The notes beneath the pieces were generated by a model that did no database searches, had not been told where the DNA came from, and was given only the letters and a program-made list of their open reading frames with translations. A stretch of 32,190 bases of DNA, from assembly GCF_028291725.1 (NCBI RefSeq), contig NZ_JAQGNT010000075.1:1-32190 (forward strand). The letters run 5' to 3'. Shown one piece after another: positions 7,398 to 16,965 of the stretch. Source of the stretch: Hydrocarboniphaga sp. GTDB lineage: Bacteria > Pseudomonadota > Gammaproteobacteria > Nevskiales > Nevskiaceae. The position numbers and the translations under genes are program-made. Positions within the stretch are counted from its first letter, which is position 1; every line of letters starts with the position of its first letter.

Positions 7398-8822
7398 CTA
7401 CTCGCGCGGCAGACAAAGCTGGTAGTGCTTGCAGGTGAACGAATAGCTCACCGGCTTGACGTCCTTCAGCGAATCCCAGCCCTGCTTCCGGAACTGCTCG
7501 GCGAAACGCTCGACGCGCGAATCGTAGTCCTTCAACAATTTCTGCTTCACCGGCTCCTGCACGAAGGAATATTTCAACGAATTGCGTCCCAGCTGCACGA
7601 GCTCCTCCCAGGACAGGTTGAACTCGCGCACCGCGACGAAATACTCGTCGCTCATGTTGGAATCCCACATGCCGCGATCGTCCGTGGACAGCGCCACCGG
7701 AATGCCGGTGCGCAGATATTCCGGGAACGGATGCTGCTGGAAGTTCTGCACGTATTCGAGCAGCAGGTTGCTGATCAGGTTGATCTCGACCATGTACGGG
7801 CCGTTGCGCATCAGCAGCATCGTCTCCGGGTCGGTGATCAGATTGACGCCGTGACCGATGCGCTCGGCGCCCAGCAGCAGGGTGTCGCGCACGTGATGAT
7901 TCGGCTCGTCGACTTCGCCGGCGTGGATAGACAGATGGATGTCCGGATATTTTTTGCGCAGCTCGCGCAAAGTCGGCAGGAAGCGCAGCGGATAACCCTT
8001 GTCGTCATCCTCGCGGCCGACCATGTTGACGCCGACCCATAGATCACGGTGTTTGTCGGTGAACTCGTAGAGCTCGCGCAGGTTCTGTTCGGCGCTCGGC
8101 AGAAAACGCAGAATCGAACTCTGGAAGCGCACCGTCACGCCGGTGGCTTTCGCATCCGGGTCTGCCAGGCGCTGGCGATAGATCGCGACGGTTTCGTCGG
8201 CGGTGTAGGTGCTGCCGTCGGCCTTGAGTTCGCCGCCCGGCCCTTCCTGCGTTTCCAGGTAGACCAGGTTCTCCTTGCCGAAAGCCTGCATGTTGCGGAA
8301 CAGGATTTCCGCGACCACGTAGGGATTGCGCCACAGCTCGTTGAGCCGCTCCCAGTGGCGGCCGAAGAATTCGTTGCGGCCCTCGTATTGCTCGTTGAGA
8401 CGGATGCTGTCGAGCCAGCCCTGCTTCTCAGCGGCGTTCAGATCCTGCAGGCGCTTGTACTCGCCTTTCTGGCAGGGTTCGAGCTTGTCATAGCTCGAAC
8501 CCTGCAGTGTGCGGAACAGCATCAGGTAGGGCGCGAAGCCGTACTCGTTGCTGCTGCCGTAGGCGATGCAGTTGCTGATGCGGACTTTCGTGTAATAGGT
8601 GTAGCCCCTGCCCTGCTGCGCGAGCGCCGCATCCCACCACCATTCCGACAGGCCAGCGCCTGTCAGATGGTTGTGCAGGTCGCCGCCCTTGGGCAAGGCG
8701 TACAGAAAACGATAAAGCTGCTCCGGCGAGGCCTCGGCTTTCAGTTTCTCGAACCAGGGTTCGGCGGCCTGTGACGGCAGGCTATAGACGATCAACGAGA
8801 GTAGTAGAAGTATCTTGCGCAT
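7398..8822 (-). CDS. Secreted ADGF/CECR1-type adenosine deaminase (copy 1)
   Basis: 474 residues with a Sec signal peptide (MRKILLLLS..., cleavage near SQAA-E at 20). Catalytic marks of the adenosine deaminase fold are present: metal ligands His50 and His52 in GGDLHNHL, HAGE at 300-303 with the proton-donating Glu303, RIGHG, and STDD near the C-terminus. It should convert adenosine to inosine in the periplasm. A Cys pair at the C-terminus (TCKHYQLC) may form a disulfide, in keeping with export. The large insertion after the first motif is typical of the ADGF branch. A closely similar tandem paralogue follows at 8948-10366. GC-rich codon use like its neighbours. Confidence 0.92.
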   Translation of the reverse strand: MRKILLLLSLIVYSLPSQAAEPWFEKLKAEASPEQLYRFLYALPKGGDLHNHLTGAGLSEWWWDAALAQQGRGYTYYTKVRISNCIAYGSSNEYGFAPYLMLFRTLQGSSYDKLEPCQKGEYKRLQDLNAAEKQGWLDSIRLNEQYEGRNEFFGRHWERLNELWRNPYVVAEILFRNMQAFGKENLVYLETQEGPGGELKADGSTYTADETVAIYRQRLADPDAKATGVTVRFQSSILRFLPSAEQNLRELYEFTDKHRDLWVGVNMVGREDDDKGYPLRFLPTLRELRKKYPDIHLSIHAGEVDEPNHHVRDTLLLGAERIGHGVNLITDPETMLLMRNGPYMVEINLISNLLLEYVQNFQQHPFPEYLRTGIPVALSTDDRGMWDSNMSDEYFVAVREFNLSWEELVQLGRNSLKYSFVQEPVKQKLLKDYDSRVERFAEQFRKQGWDSLKDVKPVSYSFTCKHYQLCLPRE

Positions 8823-8859
8823 GGCGTGTTCCGCGATGGTGGCGTGTGGCTCGGTGACT

Positions 8860-8938
8860 GTTGGGGTTCGCTGCGCTCACCCCAACCTACACGGCCTCGT
8901 AGCATTGGTAGGTTGGGGTGAGCGCAGCGAACCCCAAC
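8860..8938. repeat. REPIN (pair c)
   Basis: Units 8860-8890 and 8908-8938, same family as pairs a and b, filling the gap between the two tandem adenosine deaminase genes. Confidence 0.92.
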
Positions 8939-8947
8939 GTCGCCGCA

Positions 8948-10366
8948 TCATTCCTGCGGCAGGCAAAGCTGATAATGCTTGCAGGTAAACGAGTAACTCA
9001 CCGGCTTCACGTCCTTCAGCGAATCCCAGCCCTTCTTCTGAAACTGCGCGGCAAAACGCCCGACCCGCGCCTCGTAGTCCTTCAGCAGTTTCTGCTTGAC
9101 CGGCTCCTGCACGAACGAATATTTCAAGGAGTTGCGGCCCATCTGCACGATCTCTTCCCACGACAGCTTGAACTCGCGCACCGCGACGAAATACTCGTCG
9201 GTCATGTTCGAGTCCCACATGCCGCGGTCGTCGGTGGACAGCGCGACCGGGATGCCGGTACGCAGATACTCCGGGAACGGGTGCTGCTGAAAGTTCTGCA
9301 CGTATTCGAGCATCAGGTTGCTGATCAGGTTGATCTCGACCATGTACGCACCGTTGCGCATCAGCAGCATCATGTCGGGGTCGGTGATCAGGTTGACGCC
9401 GTGGCCGATGCGCGTGGCGCCGAGCAGCAGGGTGTCGTGGATGTGCGCGTTGGGTTCGTCGACTTCGCCGCCGTGGATCGACAGCTTGATGTCGGGATAT
9501 TGTTTGCGCATTTCGCGGAAGACCGGCAGAAAGCGCAGCGGATAGCCCTTGTCGTTGTCCTCACGTCCGACCAGGTTGATGCTGACGTACAGATCGCGAT
9601 GCTGGTCGGTGAAGGCATACATCGCCTTCAGCTGCTCTTCGGCGTCCGGCGTGAAGCGCAGCACGGTGCTCTGGAAGCGCACTTCCACGCCGGTGGCTTT
9701 CGCGTCCGCAGCAGCCAGGCGCCGACGGATGATGTCGATCGCCTCGTCACCGACATAGGCGCTGCCGTCCGGCTTGATGTAGCCCAGCGGTGCGTCCTGC
9801 AGTTCCAGATACGCCACGCCTTCCTTGCCGAAGGCCTGCATGTCGCGATACAGGATATCGGCGGTCACATAGGGGTTGCGCCACAGGTCATTCAGGCGCG
9901 CCCAGTGGCCGAAGAATTCGTTGCGGCCTTCATACGGCTGATCGAGACGGATGCTGTCGAGCCAGCCGGCTTTCTCGGTGGCGTTCAGATCCTGCAGCCG
10001 CTTGTATTCGGACTTCTGGCAGTCGTCGAGCTTGTCGTAGCTCGAGGCCTGCATGTTGACGAATAACAATAAGTAGGGCTTGGGCCCGTACTCATTGCTG
10101 CCGTAGGCCGCGCAATTGTTGATGCGCAGCTTGGTGTAGTAGGTGTAGCCGTGCGCGGTCTGCGCCAGCGCGGCGTCCCACATCCACTCGGAACGCACGC
10201 CGCCGGACAGATGATTGTGCAGGTCGCCGCCCTTGGGCAGCGCGTACAGGAAGCGGTAGAGCTGCTCGGGTGTCGCTTCCGCTTTGAGCTTTTCGAACCA
10301 GGGCTCGGCGGCCTGTGACGGCAGGCTGCAGGTGATCAGCGAGAGAAGCAGTAGTAGCTGGCGCAT
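8948..10366 (-). CDS. Secreted ADGF/CECR1-type adenosine deaminase (copy 2)
   Basis: 472 residues, closely similar over its whole length to the gene at 7398-8822, including signal peptide (LPSQAAEPW junction), GGDLHNHL, the C-terminal TCKHYQLCLP and STDD. It differs at one notable point: the active-site segment reads SIHGGE rather than SIHAGE, keeping His and Glu. Start ATG 10366 was taken for the signal peptide; the frame stays open upstream only through a palindrome. Tandem duplication with a REPIN in between suggests a recent local duplication. The two may differ in ligand or expression; nothing in the sequence shows which. Confidence 0.92.
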   Translation of the reverse strand: MRQLLLLLSLITCSLPSQAAEPWFEKLKAEATPEQLYRFLYALPKGGDLHNHLSGGVRSEWMWDAALAQTAHGYTYYTKLRINNCAAYGSNEYGPKPYLLLFVNMQASSYDKLDDCQKSEYKRLQDLNATEKAGWLDSIRLDQPYEGRNEFFGHWARLNDLWRNPYVTADILYRDMQAFGKEGVAYLELQDAPLGYIKPDGSAYVGDEAIDIIRRRLAAADAKATGVEVRFQSTVLRFTPDAEEQLKAMYAFTDQHRDLYVSINLVGREDNDKGYPLRFLPVFREMRKQYPDIKLSIHGGEVDEPNAHIHDTLLLGATRIGHGVNLITDPDMMLLMRNGAYMVEINLISNLMLEYVQNFQQHPFPEYLRTGIPVALSTDDRGMWDSNMTDEYFVAVREFKLSWEEIVQMGRNSLKYSFVQEPVKQKLLKDYEARVGRFAAQFQKKGWDSLKDVKPVSYSFTCKHYQLCLPQE

Positions 10367-10399
10367 GGTGTTCTGCGGTAGTTGCTTTGGGTGGTGCTT

Positions 10400-10476
10400 G
10401 TTGGGGTTCGCTGCGCTCACCCCAACCTACAATGTCGTTGTAGCCGTGTAGGTTGGGGTGAGCGCAGCGAACCCCA
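10400..10476. repeat. REPIN (pair d)
   Basis: Units 10400-10430 and 10448-10476, same family and layout, between the second adenosine deaminase and the nucleosidase-like gene. Confidence 0.92.
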
Positions 10477-10486
10477 CGCATCGGCG

Positions 10487-11329
10487 CTACAGATACTTCA
10501 GCAGATGCAGGCTGAAATACGCCGCCTGCTTCGCGGCGATCGGCCCGAGGCGCAGGTAGTCGTCGTTCGGCGCCTCCTGCGCGACATTGCTGCCGGCGCG
10601 CACGACGATGTAGGGCACGCCGAGAGTTTCGCAGACATGGCCCAGCGGTGCCGATTCCATTTCCATGATGTCGTTGTGGAACAGCGAGCGCAGCGTGTCG
10701 ATGCGCTGCTGGGTGACGCCAAACAGATCGGACGAGGACACCACGCCGCGCCGCACTTTCACCTTGTAGGTCGCACCATTGGCGGTGACTTCCGGGCCCT
10801 TGTATGTGGCGATCGCCTGATCGGCGAGCTTGAGCAGCGAGACCGGCGGCGAGAACGCGTTCTCGACCTCGTGACCGTCGATCGGGCTGTTCATCGGCCG
10901 GAACACCATGTCCTTGCTCGTCAGGCTGCCATAGTCGTGCTCATGCATCACGGTGGCGACGATCACGTCGCCGGTGCGCAGCTCCGGATTGGTGCGCGCA
11001 CCGGTGCCGCTCATCAGCACCAGACGCGGCTTGAACTCGCTGATGAACAAGGTCGAGGTCATGCCGGTGTAGGTCTTGCCGATGCCGGTGATCGCGACAA
11101 CCACTGGCTTGCCCTCAATGTGACCTTGCCAGTACGGGATGCCCCAGAACGTTTTCTTCTGCGCGTCTTTCATCGCGTCGACGAAAGGCGGGATCTCCTG
11201 CGGCACGGCGCCGAGTATCAGGATGGTGTCGGTTGGGCTGTAGTTGAGCGGTTTGGACGGCGCTTCGGCGGCGTGGGCGACGGCGCCACACAGACCGAAA
11301 GCGAGGGCCAGTATCAGACGGAGTTTCAT
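10487..11329 (-). CDS. Secreted MTAN/PNP-fold nucleosidase or phosphorylase
   Basis: 280 residues. Signal peptide ends near VAHA-A (20). The fold is that of MTA/SAH nucleosidases and nucleoside phosphorylases: ILGAVPQE at the N-terminus, GIGK loop, SGTGARTNPELRTGDVIVAT, and the ribose-binding IMEMESAP (Glu225). The residue equivalent to the catalytic Asp of MTAN (RAISD) is Asn248 here (RAGSN). Trimeric purine nucleoside phosphorylases use Asn for 6-oxopurines, so inosine or guanosine is more likely than MTA as substrate; this is inference. In the periplasm it would take the inosine made by the two neighbouring deaminases. Start ATG 11329. Confidence 0.85.
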   Translation of the reverse strand: MKLRLILALAFGLCGAVAHAAEAPSKPLNYSPTDTILILGAVPQEIPPFVDAMKDAQKKTFWGIPYWQGHIEGKPVVVAITGIGKTYTGMTSTLFISEFKPRLVLMSGTGARTNPELRTGDVIVATVMHEHDYGSLTSKDMVFRPMNSPIDGHEVENAFSPPVSLLKLADQAIATYKGPEVTANGATYKVKVRRGVVSSSDLFGVTQQRIDTLRSLFHNDIMEMESAPLGHVCETLGVPYIVVRAGSNVAQEAPNDDYLRLGPIAAKQAAYFSLHLLKYL

Positions 11330-11364
11330 TGCGGGTTCCTGTTGTTACTACTTACGCTCAACAC

Positions 11365-11393
11365 CGTCATTCCCGCGAAGGCGGGAATCCAGA
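11365..11393. repeat. Single palindrome, family CGTCATTCCCGCGAAGG
   Basis: One unit of the family paired at 407-486, placed upstream of the nucleosidase gene and 27 bp from a unit of another palindrome family. Confidence 0.8.
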
Positions 11394-11419
11394 GGCTGCG
11401 ATTGCGCATCCATAGGTAC

Positions 11420-11445
11420 ACGTCGGCAAAGGATTGCCGACCTAC
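11420..11445. repeat. Single palindrome, family GTCGGCAAAGGATTGCCGAC
   Basis: One unit, with a CTAC tail. The TAG stop codon of the next gene (11442-11444 on the minus strand) lies inside it. The flanking ATTGCGCATC resembles the spacer of the pair at 16876-16954, so the two loci share more than the palindrome. Confidence 0.8.
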
Positions 11446-12485
11446 GGGCCAGGCACGTGATCGCGATACTCGCTCCATCCAATCAGCAGTTTCTGCACGA
11501 CGATATTGCCGACCTGGTACGCCGCCTCGATCGCCGGCAGGCCGTTCTCCGGATATTCGGCGGTGGTGCTCCAGGCCGCGTCCTTGCCCGGCGGCTGCTC
11601 GCTGAAGTTGCTGGCGGTGCGCAGCACCATCACGCGGTCCAGGTCGACGCGCTGCTCGCGCGACAGCCTGCGCAGTGCGGTCAGCGTGCCGCTGTCCTCC
11701 ATCGCCGACATCATGAAGTTGGCGTCCTTGCCGGCCTGCAGCTGCATCCAGTCGTTGGCCCATTTCGTCATCAGGTCGCCGTGGAAGTAGGTGCTCGACG
11801 ACATCGTGTCGCCGATCGTGACGAACGGCGGCTTCAATGCATTCGGGAAGCCTGCGAACTGCTGGCGGAAGGCCTTGATGCCCTCGCTGTCGGCCACCGG
11901 ATGATCCTGGGTCAGATCAAACGCCCACTGCGTCAGCGCCGCATTCAACGGGAAGTGGATCGTGTCGACGGTCCAGCCATCGGCCTTGTCATTGGGCTTT
12001 TTCGCGCCCAGCGGCAGCAGGCCGTAGGGCCAGTCTTTCGGGATTTCGCGCGCGTCGATCTCGTACAGCAGATCGCCGTCGACCACGTGTTTTGCCCAGG
12101 CCGCGGTGCCGAGCGACACGTCCTCGGGGTCGCCGCCGCCGATGCCGGCGATCAGCCAGTAGGCCTTGCTCAGATCGAAGCGCGGGTCGGTGCCCAGCGC
12201 CATGATCGAGGTCGCCGCATTGGTGATGCCGCCGCCGGTGCAGATCGCCAGCAGGCCGGCGCCGTTCATGCGCAGCTCGTATTCGCCCATCGGGAACGGC
12301 AGCACGGTGTCGAGCTTCTGCCGCTCGATCCACAGCTGGAATTCACCGGGCTCGTCGCCGGTGGGCTTGCCTTTTTCGAACATGCTGACGACGACGACTT
12401 TCACCGGGATCTTTTCGGGTGCGGTGGGTTTTGAACAGGCGACAAGCAAGACGACGAGACAGCACAACAATGATCGAAGCGACAT
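11442..12485 (-). CDS. NUP-family lipoprotein (second copy)
   Basis: 347 residues, paralogue of 5610-6674. Lipobox LLVAC gives Cys17. Shared features are VVVVSMFE at the start of the mature domain, the GxGGGD loop (LIAGIGGGDP), MSAMEDSGT, and RTASN (Asn293). The stop codon is supplied by a palindrome that overlaps the gene end. It is one of a run of five minus-strand genes (7398-13532) and is followed downstream by the nucleosidase gene. Same caveat as its paralogue: the family name says permease, but the sequence looks like an extracytoplasmic nucleoside-binding or -splitting protein. Confidence 0.82.
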   Translation of the reverse strand: MSLRSLLCCLVVLLVACSKPTAPEKIPVKVVVVSMFEKGKPTGDEPGEFQLWIERQKLDTVLPFPMGEYELRMNGAGLLAICTGGGITNAATSIMALGTDPRFDLSKAYWLIAGIGGGDPEDVSLGTAAWAKHVVDGDLLYEIDAREIPKDWPYGLLPLGAKKPNDKADGWTVDTIHFPLNAALTQWAFDLTQDHPVADSEGIKAFRQQFAGFPNALKPPFVTIGDTMSSSTYFHGDLMTKWANDWMQLQAGKDANFMMSAMEDSGTLTALRRLSREQRVDLDRVMVLRTASNFSEQPPGKDAAWSTTAEYPENGLPAIEAAYQVGNIVVQKLLIGWSEYRDHVPGP

Positions 12486-12513
12486 GAGAAATCCGAGGTC
12501 GGTTGGGGTGAAT

Positions 12514-12544
12514 GTTGGGGTTCGCTGCGCTCACCCCAACCTAC
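12514..12544. repeat. Single REP (site e) overlapping a gene end
   Basis: One full unit of the main 31-bp family, with a degenerate fragment (GGTTGGGGTG) at 12501-12510. The deaminase gene on the minus strand runs into the unit: its last codons (Arg-Leu-Gly) and its TGA stop at 12531-12533 are REP sequence. Confidence 0.88.
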
Positions 12545-13532
12545 GGTCCAACAAGTCGAGGTAATGCTGGCGGCGCTCATCGCTGAGCCAGGCGACGTCG
12601 AAACTGTTGCGCACCAGCTGCGCGATTTCGGCCTGCTCGAAGCCGGCCTCCTCGGCCAGCGCGAACAGGTTTTCGTTCATGTAGGCGCGGAAATAGGCGG
12701 GGTCGTCGGAGTTGATCGTCGCCTTCATGCCCAGCGCCATCATCTTGCGGATTTCCTCGCCGGTGAGGTTCTGCACGACGAAGCGATTCGACACCGGGCA
12801 CACGGTCAGGCCGAGGCCGCGGCGCGCGATCTCGGCGCAGATCGCCGGGTCCTCCAGCGAGTTGATGCCGTGATCAATGCGATCGACGCGAATGTCGTCC
12901 AGACACTGGCGGATGTGCAGCAGCGTATTGAGCTGGTTGACGTCGCAGTGCATCGTCAGCCGGTAGCCTTCGCTGCGCGCGCGTGCGAACACCTCGGCGA
13001 ACTTGATCGGCGGATTGTTCTTCTCTTCGGAATCCAGGCCGACTCCGACGATCCACTCTTTGTAGGAAAGCGATGCGAGCAGCGTCTGCATCGCCGACTC
13101 CGCACTGAGTTCGCGCAGGAAGCACATCACCAGCTGCGACTCGACGCCGAGTTCGCTTGCCGCCTGAACCTGCGCGCGATGAATGCCCTGGATCACCGTG
13201 TCGAAGGCGACGCCGCGGCCGGTGTGAGCCTGCGGATCGAAGAACATTTCGCAGTACAGCACGTTCTGCTCGCGGGTCTTCTTCAGATAGGCCCAGCTCA
13301 TGTCGAAGAAATCCTGCTCGGTCAGCAGCACTTCCATCGCCTTGTAGTAGATCTTCAGGAACGACGGCAGATCGTGGAAATCGTAGGCGGCGATCAGCGC
13401 CTCGGGCGTGTCGTGGTCGAGCTTGACGCCGTTGCGCGTGGCTAGTGCAAAACTCAGCTCGGGTTCGAGCGTGCCCTCCAGGTGCACGTGCAGCTCGGCT
13501 TTCGGCAGGTTTTGGATGAAGGCTCGCATCAT
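12531..13532 (-). CDS. Adenine/adenosine deaminase-family protein with altered HAGE motif
   Basis: 333 residues, no signal peptide. N-terminal PKAELHVHLEGTLEPE gives metal ligands His15 and His17; RIDHG and NSDDPAYF are intact. However, the segment that is HAGEEG in the family reads His195-Cys-Asp-Val with two extra residues before RIDHG, so the glutamate that protonates the purine ring is missing. The Asp at 197 might substitute. The TLEPE stretch groups it with adenine deaminases rather than classical adenosine deaminases. Activity is probably altered: another aminopurine, or a different reaction. Start: tandem ATG codons at 13532 and 13529. The upstream open frame is REP sequence and was ignored. 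The C-terminus is formed by REP site e. Confidence 0.82.
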   Translation of the reverse strand: MMRAFIQNLPKAELHVHLEGTLEPELSFALATRNGVKLDHDTPEALIAAYDFHDLPSFLKIYYKAMEVLLTEQDFFDMSWAYLKKTREQNVLYCEMFFDPQAHTGRGVAFDTVIQGIHRAQVQAASELGVESQLVMCFLRELSAESAMQTLLASLSYKEWIVGVGLDSEEKNNPPIKFAEVFARARSEGYRLTMHCDVNQLNTLLHIRQCLDDIRVDRIDHGINSLEDPAICAEIARRGLGLTVCPVSNRFVVQNLTGEEIRKMMALGMKATINSDDPAYFRAYMNENLFALAEEAGFEQAEIAQLVRNSFDVAWLSDERRQHYLDLLDRRLG

Positions 13533-13553
13533 GAAGGTCTCGCTGTGTAGTGT

Positions 13554-13631
13554 GTAGGTTGGGCTGAGCGCAGCGATGCCCAACATGAGTTCGCGCTGAT
13601 GTTGGGGTTCGCTTTGCTCACCCCAACCTAC
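13554..13631. repeat. REPIN (pair f), inverted arrangement
   Basis: Units 13554-13584 (a diverged copy, GGGCTGAGC and GATGCC) and 13601-13631. The order is opposite to pairs a-d: the GTAG ends are outside. Confidence 0.88.
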
Positions 13632-13632
13632 G

Positions 13633-14757
13633 TTACGGTTTGGCGCGCGTCAGCAGATCCAGCGTCATCTTCTCGAAGGCTGGCACATCGACGTCCTCGA
13701 CGACGGTGACCGCGCGCTCGCCCATGCCCGGACCGCCGCCGATGGACCAGCTCAAGGTGTTGCCGTAGCCGGCGGTGAAGCTGGTGTCGATATCGACCAG
13801 CAGCTGCTGGCTGCGCGTGACGATCGCCGGGTTCAACCAGACCGCGGCGGCGAGTTCGTCCCACATCGGGAACGACTGACCGAACTGCACCAGATAGCTT
13901 GCAAACGGCGCCTTGCCGCGAGCGATCTGCTTGAAGAATTCCGGCTTGAAGAAGGTCTTCGTGGTCGGGTCGATCGGCAGCACGGTGATTTTCTTCCAGG
14001 CTTCGTGCAGCACCAGCGACGCGGCCTCCGGGTCCCAGCGCATATTGAATTCACGGCGCGGCGAATTGACGAATTCCTTGGCGAAATCGTTATCCGCCGG
14101 CTGCGGGTTGAAGCTCGCGCCCATGATCACCAGCTGCTGCGCGTTCGCGGCGAAAGCCGGGTCGAGCCGCGCCGCCAGCGCCACCGTGGTCAGCGGGCCG
14201 CCGGTCCAGATCGTGACCTGGCCGGGGAATTCGCGAACTTTTCGCACCATGAAGGCCGCGCCATTTTCGCTCTGCGCTTTCAGCTTCGGTGCGCCGGCCG
14301 GCGACGGCGGCACCAGGAAGGGATCGGCGTGATACGGCGTGCGCCGCACCGCGCCCTGGTCGGGCCAACTCTCGGTCCATGCTCCCTTGTAGTACAGCGC
14401 GCCGTACTGCTGCTCCCAGACCTTGGTGCGCGCCTGCGTATTCACCAGCGGGTAGACCGCGCCGCCGTATACCGGCACTTCCGTGCGGCCGGCGACTTCG
14501 AGCAGGCGCAAGCTATGGCCGAGTTCCTCGTCGCGCCAGCCATCGCCGCTGGTGGCGACGATGCCCAGCACCTCGACGTCCGGCGACTGCAGCAGCATCA
14601 GGATCGCCTGCAGGTTGCTCGACGCCGGGCCGAAGGCGTCCTGGTCGATGATGATCTTGCGGCGCGGCGGGTCGGCAGCCGAAACCGGCAGCACCGAGCA
14701 CAGGGCGAGCATCAGCGCCGTCAGGGCGCGCAGGGAAAACCGTGGGATGCTGGGCAT
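13633..14757 (-). CDS. Exported nucleoside hydrolase (inosine-uridine family) with divergent calcium site
   Basis: 374 residues; signal peptide with cleavage near SVLPVSA-A (27). The fold is that of the IU-nucleoside hydrolases, which split ribonucleosides to base and ribose: KIIIDQD at 34-40, VLGIVATSGD, VYGGA, TIWTGGPLTTVA, VIMGA, MRWDPEAASLVLHEAW and MWDELAAAVW with the C-terminal Asp. The usual DTDxGxDD calcium loop is changed to DQDAFGPASSN (38-48), so the paired aspartates are replaced. Start ATG 14757 taken for the signal peptide. Divergent from the adenine deaminase gene, with shared operator candidates between. It is adjacent to pair f; its stop lies 1 bp beyond the repeat. Confidence 0.87.
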   Translation of the reverse strand: MPSIPRFSLRALTALMLALCSVLPVSAADPPRRKIIIDQDAFGPASSNLQAILMLLQSPDVEVLGIVATSGDGWRDEELGHSLRLLEVAGRTEVPVYGGAVYPLVNTQARTKVWEQQYGALYYKGAWTESWPDQGAVRRTPYHADPFLVPPSPAGAPKLKAQSENGAAFMVRKVREFPGQVTIWTGGPLTTVALAARLDPAFAANAQQLVIMGASFNPQPADNDFAKEFVNSPRREFNMRWDPEAASLVLHEAWKKITVLPIDPTTKTFFKPEFFKQIARGKAPFASYLVQFGQSFPMWDELAAAVWLNPAIVTRSQQLLVDIDTSFTAGYGNTLSWSIGGGPGMGERAVTVVEDVDVPAFEKMTLDLLTRAKP

Positions 14758-14794
14758 GGGCGCCTTGGGCGAACGTAGAATACTGGCTTCGATA

Positions 14795-14804
14795 TTGCGT
14801 ACAG
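14795..14804. promoter_or_regulatory. Candidate operator box TTGCGTACAG
   Basis: One of two related boxes in the 80-bp divergent gap between the nucleoside hydrolase and adenine deaminase genes; matches TTGCATACAA at 8 of 10 positions. Confidence 0.35.
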
Positions 14805-14810
14805 TCCTAA

Positions 14811-16875
<2,065 letters not shown>

Positions 16876-16879
<4 letters not shown>

Positions 16880-16954
16880 GTCGGCAATCCTTTGCCGACG
16901 TGAGGCCGCGATTGCACATCGGGCGTGCACGTCGGCAAAGGATTGCCGACCTAC
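16876..16954. repeat. Inverted palindrome pair, family GTCGGCAAAGGATTGCCGAC
   Basis: Units 16876-16901 and 16929-16954, exact inverse copies. The first supplies the stop codon of the Rieske gene; the second ends 11 bp before the next ATG, close to its GGAG ribosome site. Folding could affect translation of the downstream gene. Confidence 0.85.
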
Positions 16955-16965
16955 TGGAGCACGAT

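Noticed and set aside
8774-10066. Other plus-strand frames opposite the adenosine deaminases (8049-8774, 8918-10066)
   Set aside because: Shadows of the deaminase genes; composition and lack of motifs show they are not real.
13533-13586. N-terminal extension of the deaminase at 12531-13532 starting in a REP
   Set aside because: The added residues come from the palindrome; the family's own start fits ATG 13532 or 13529.
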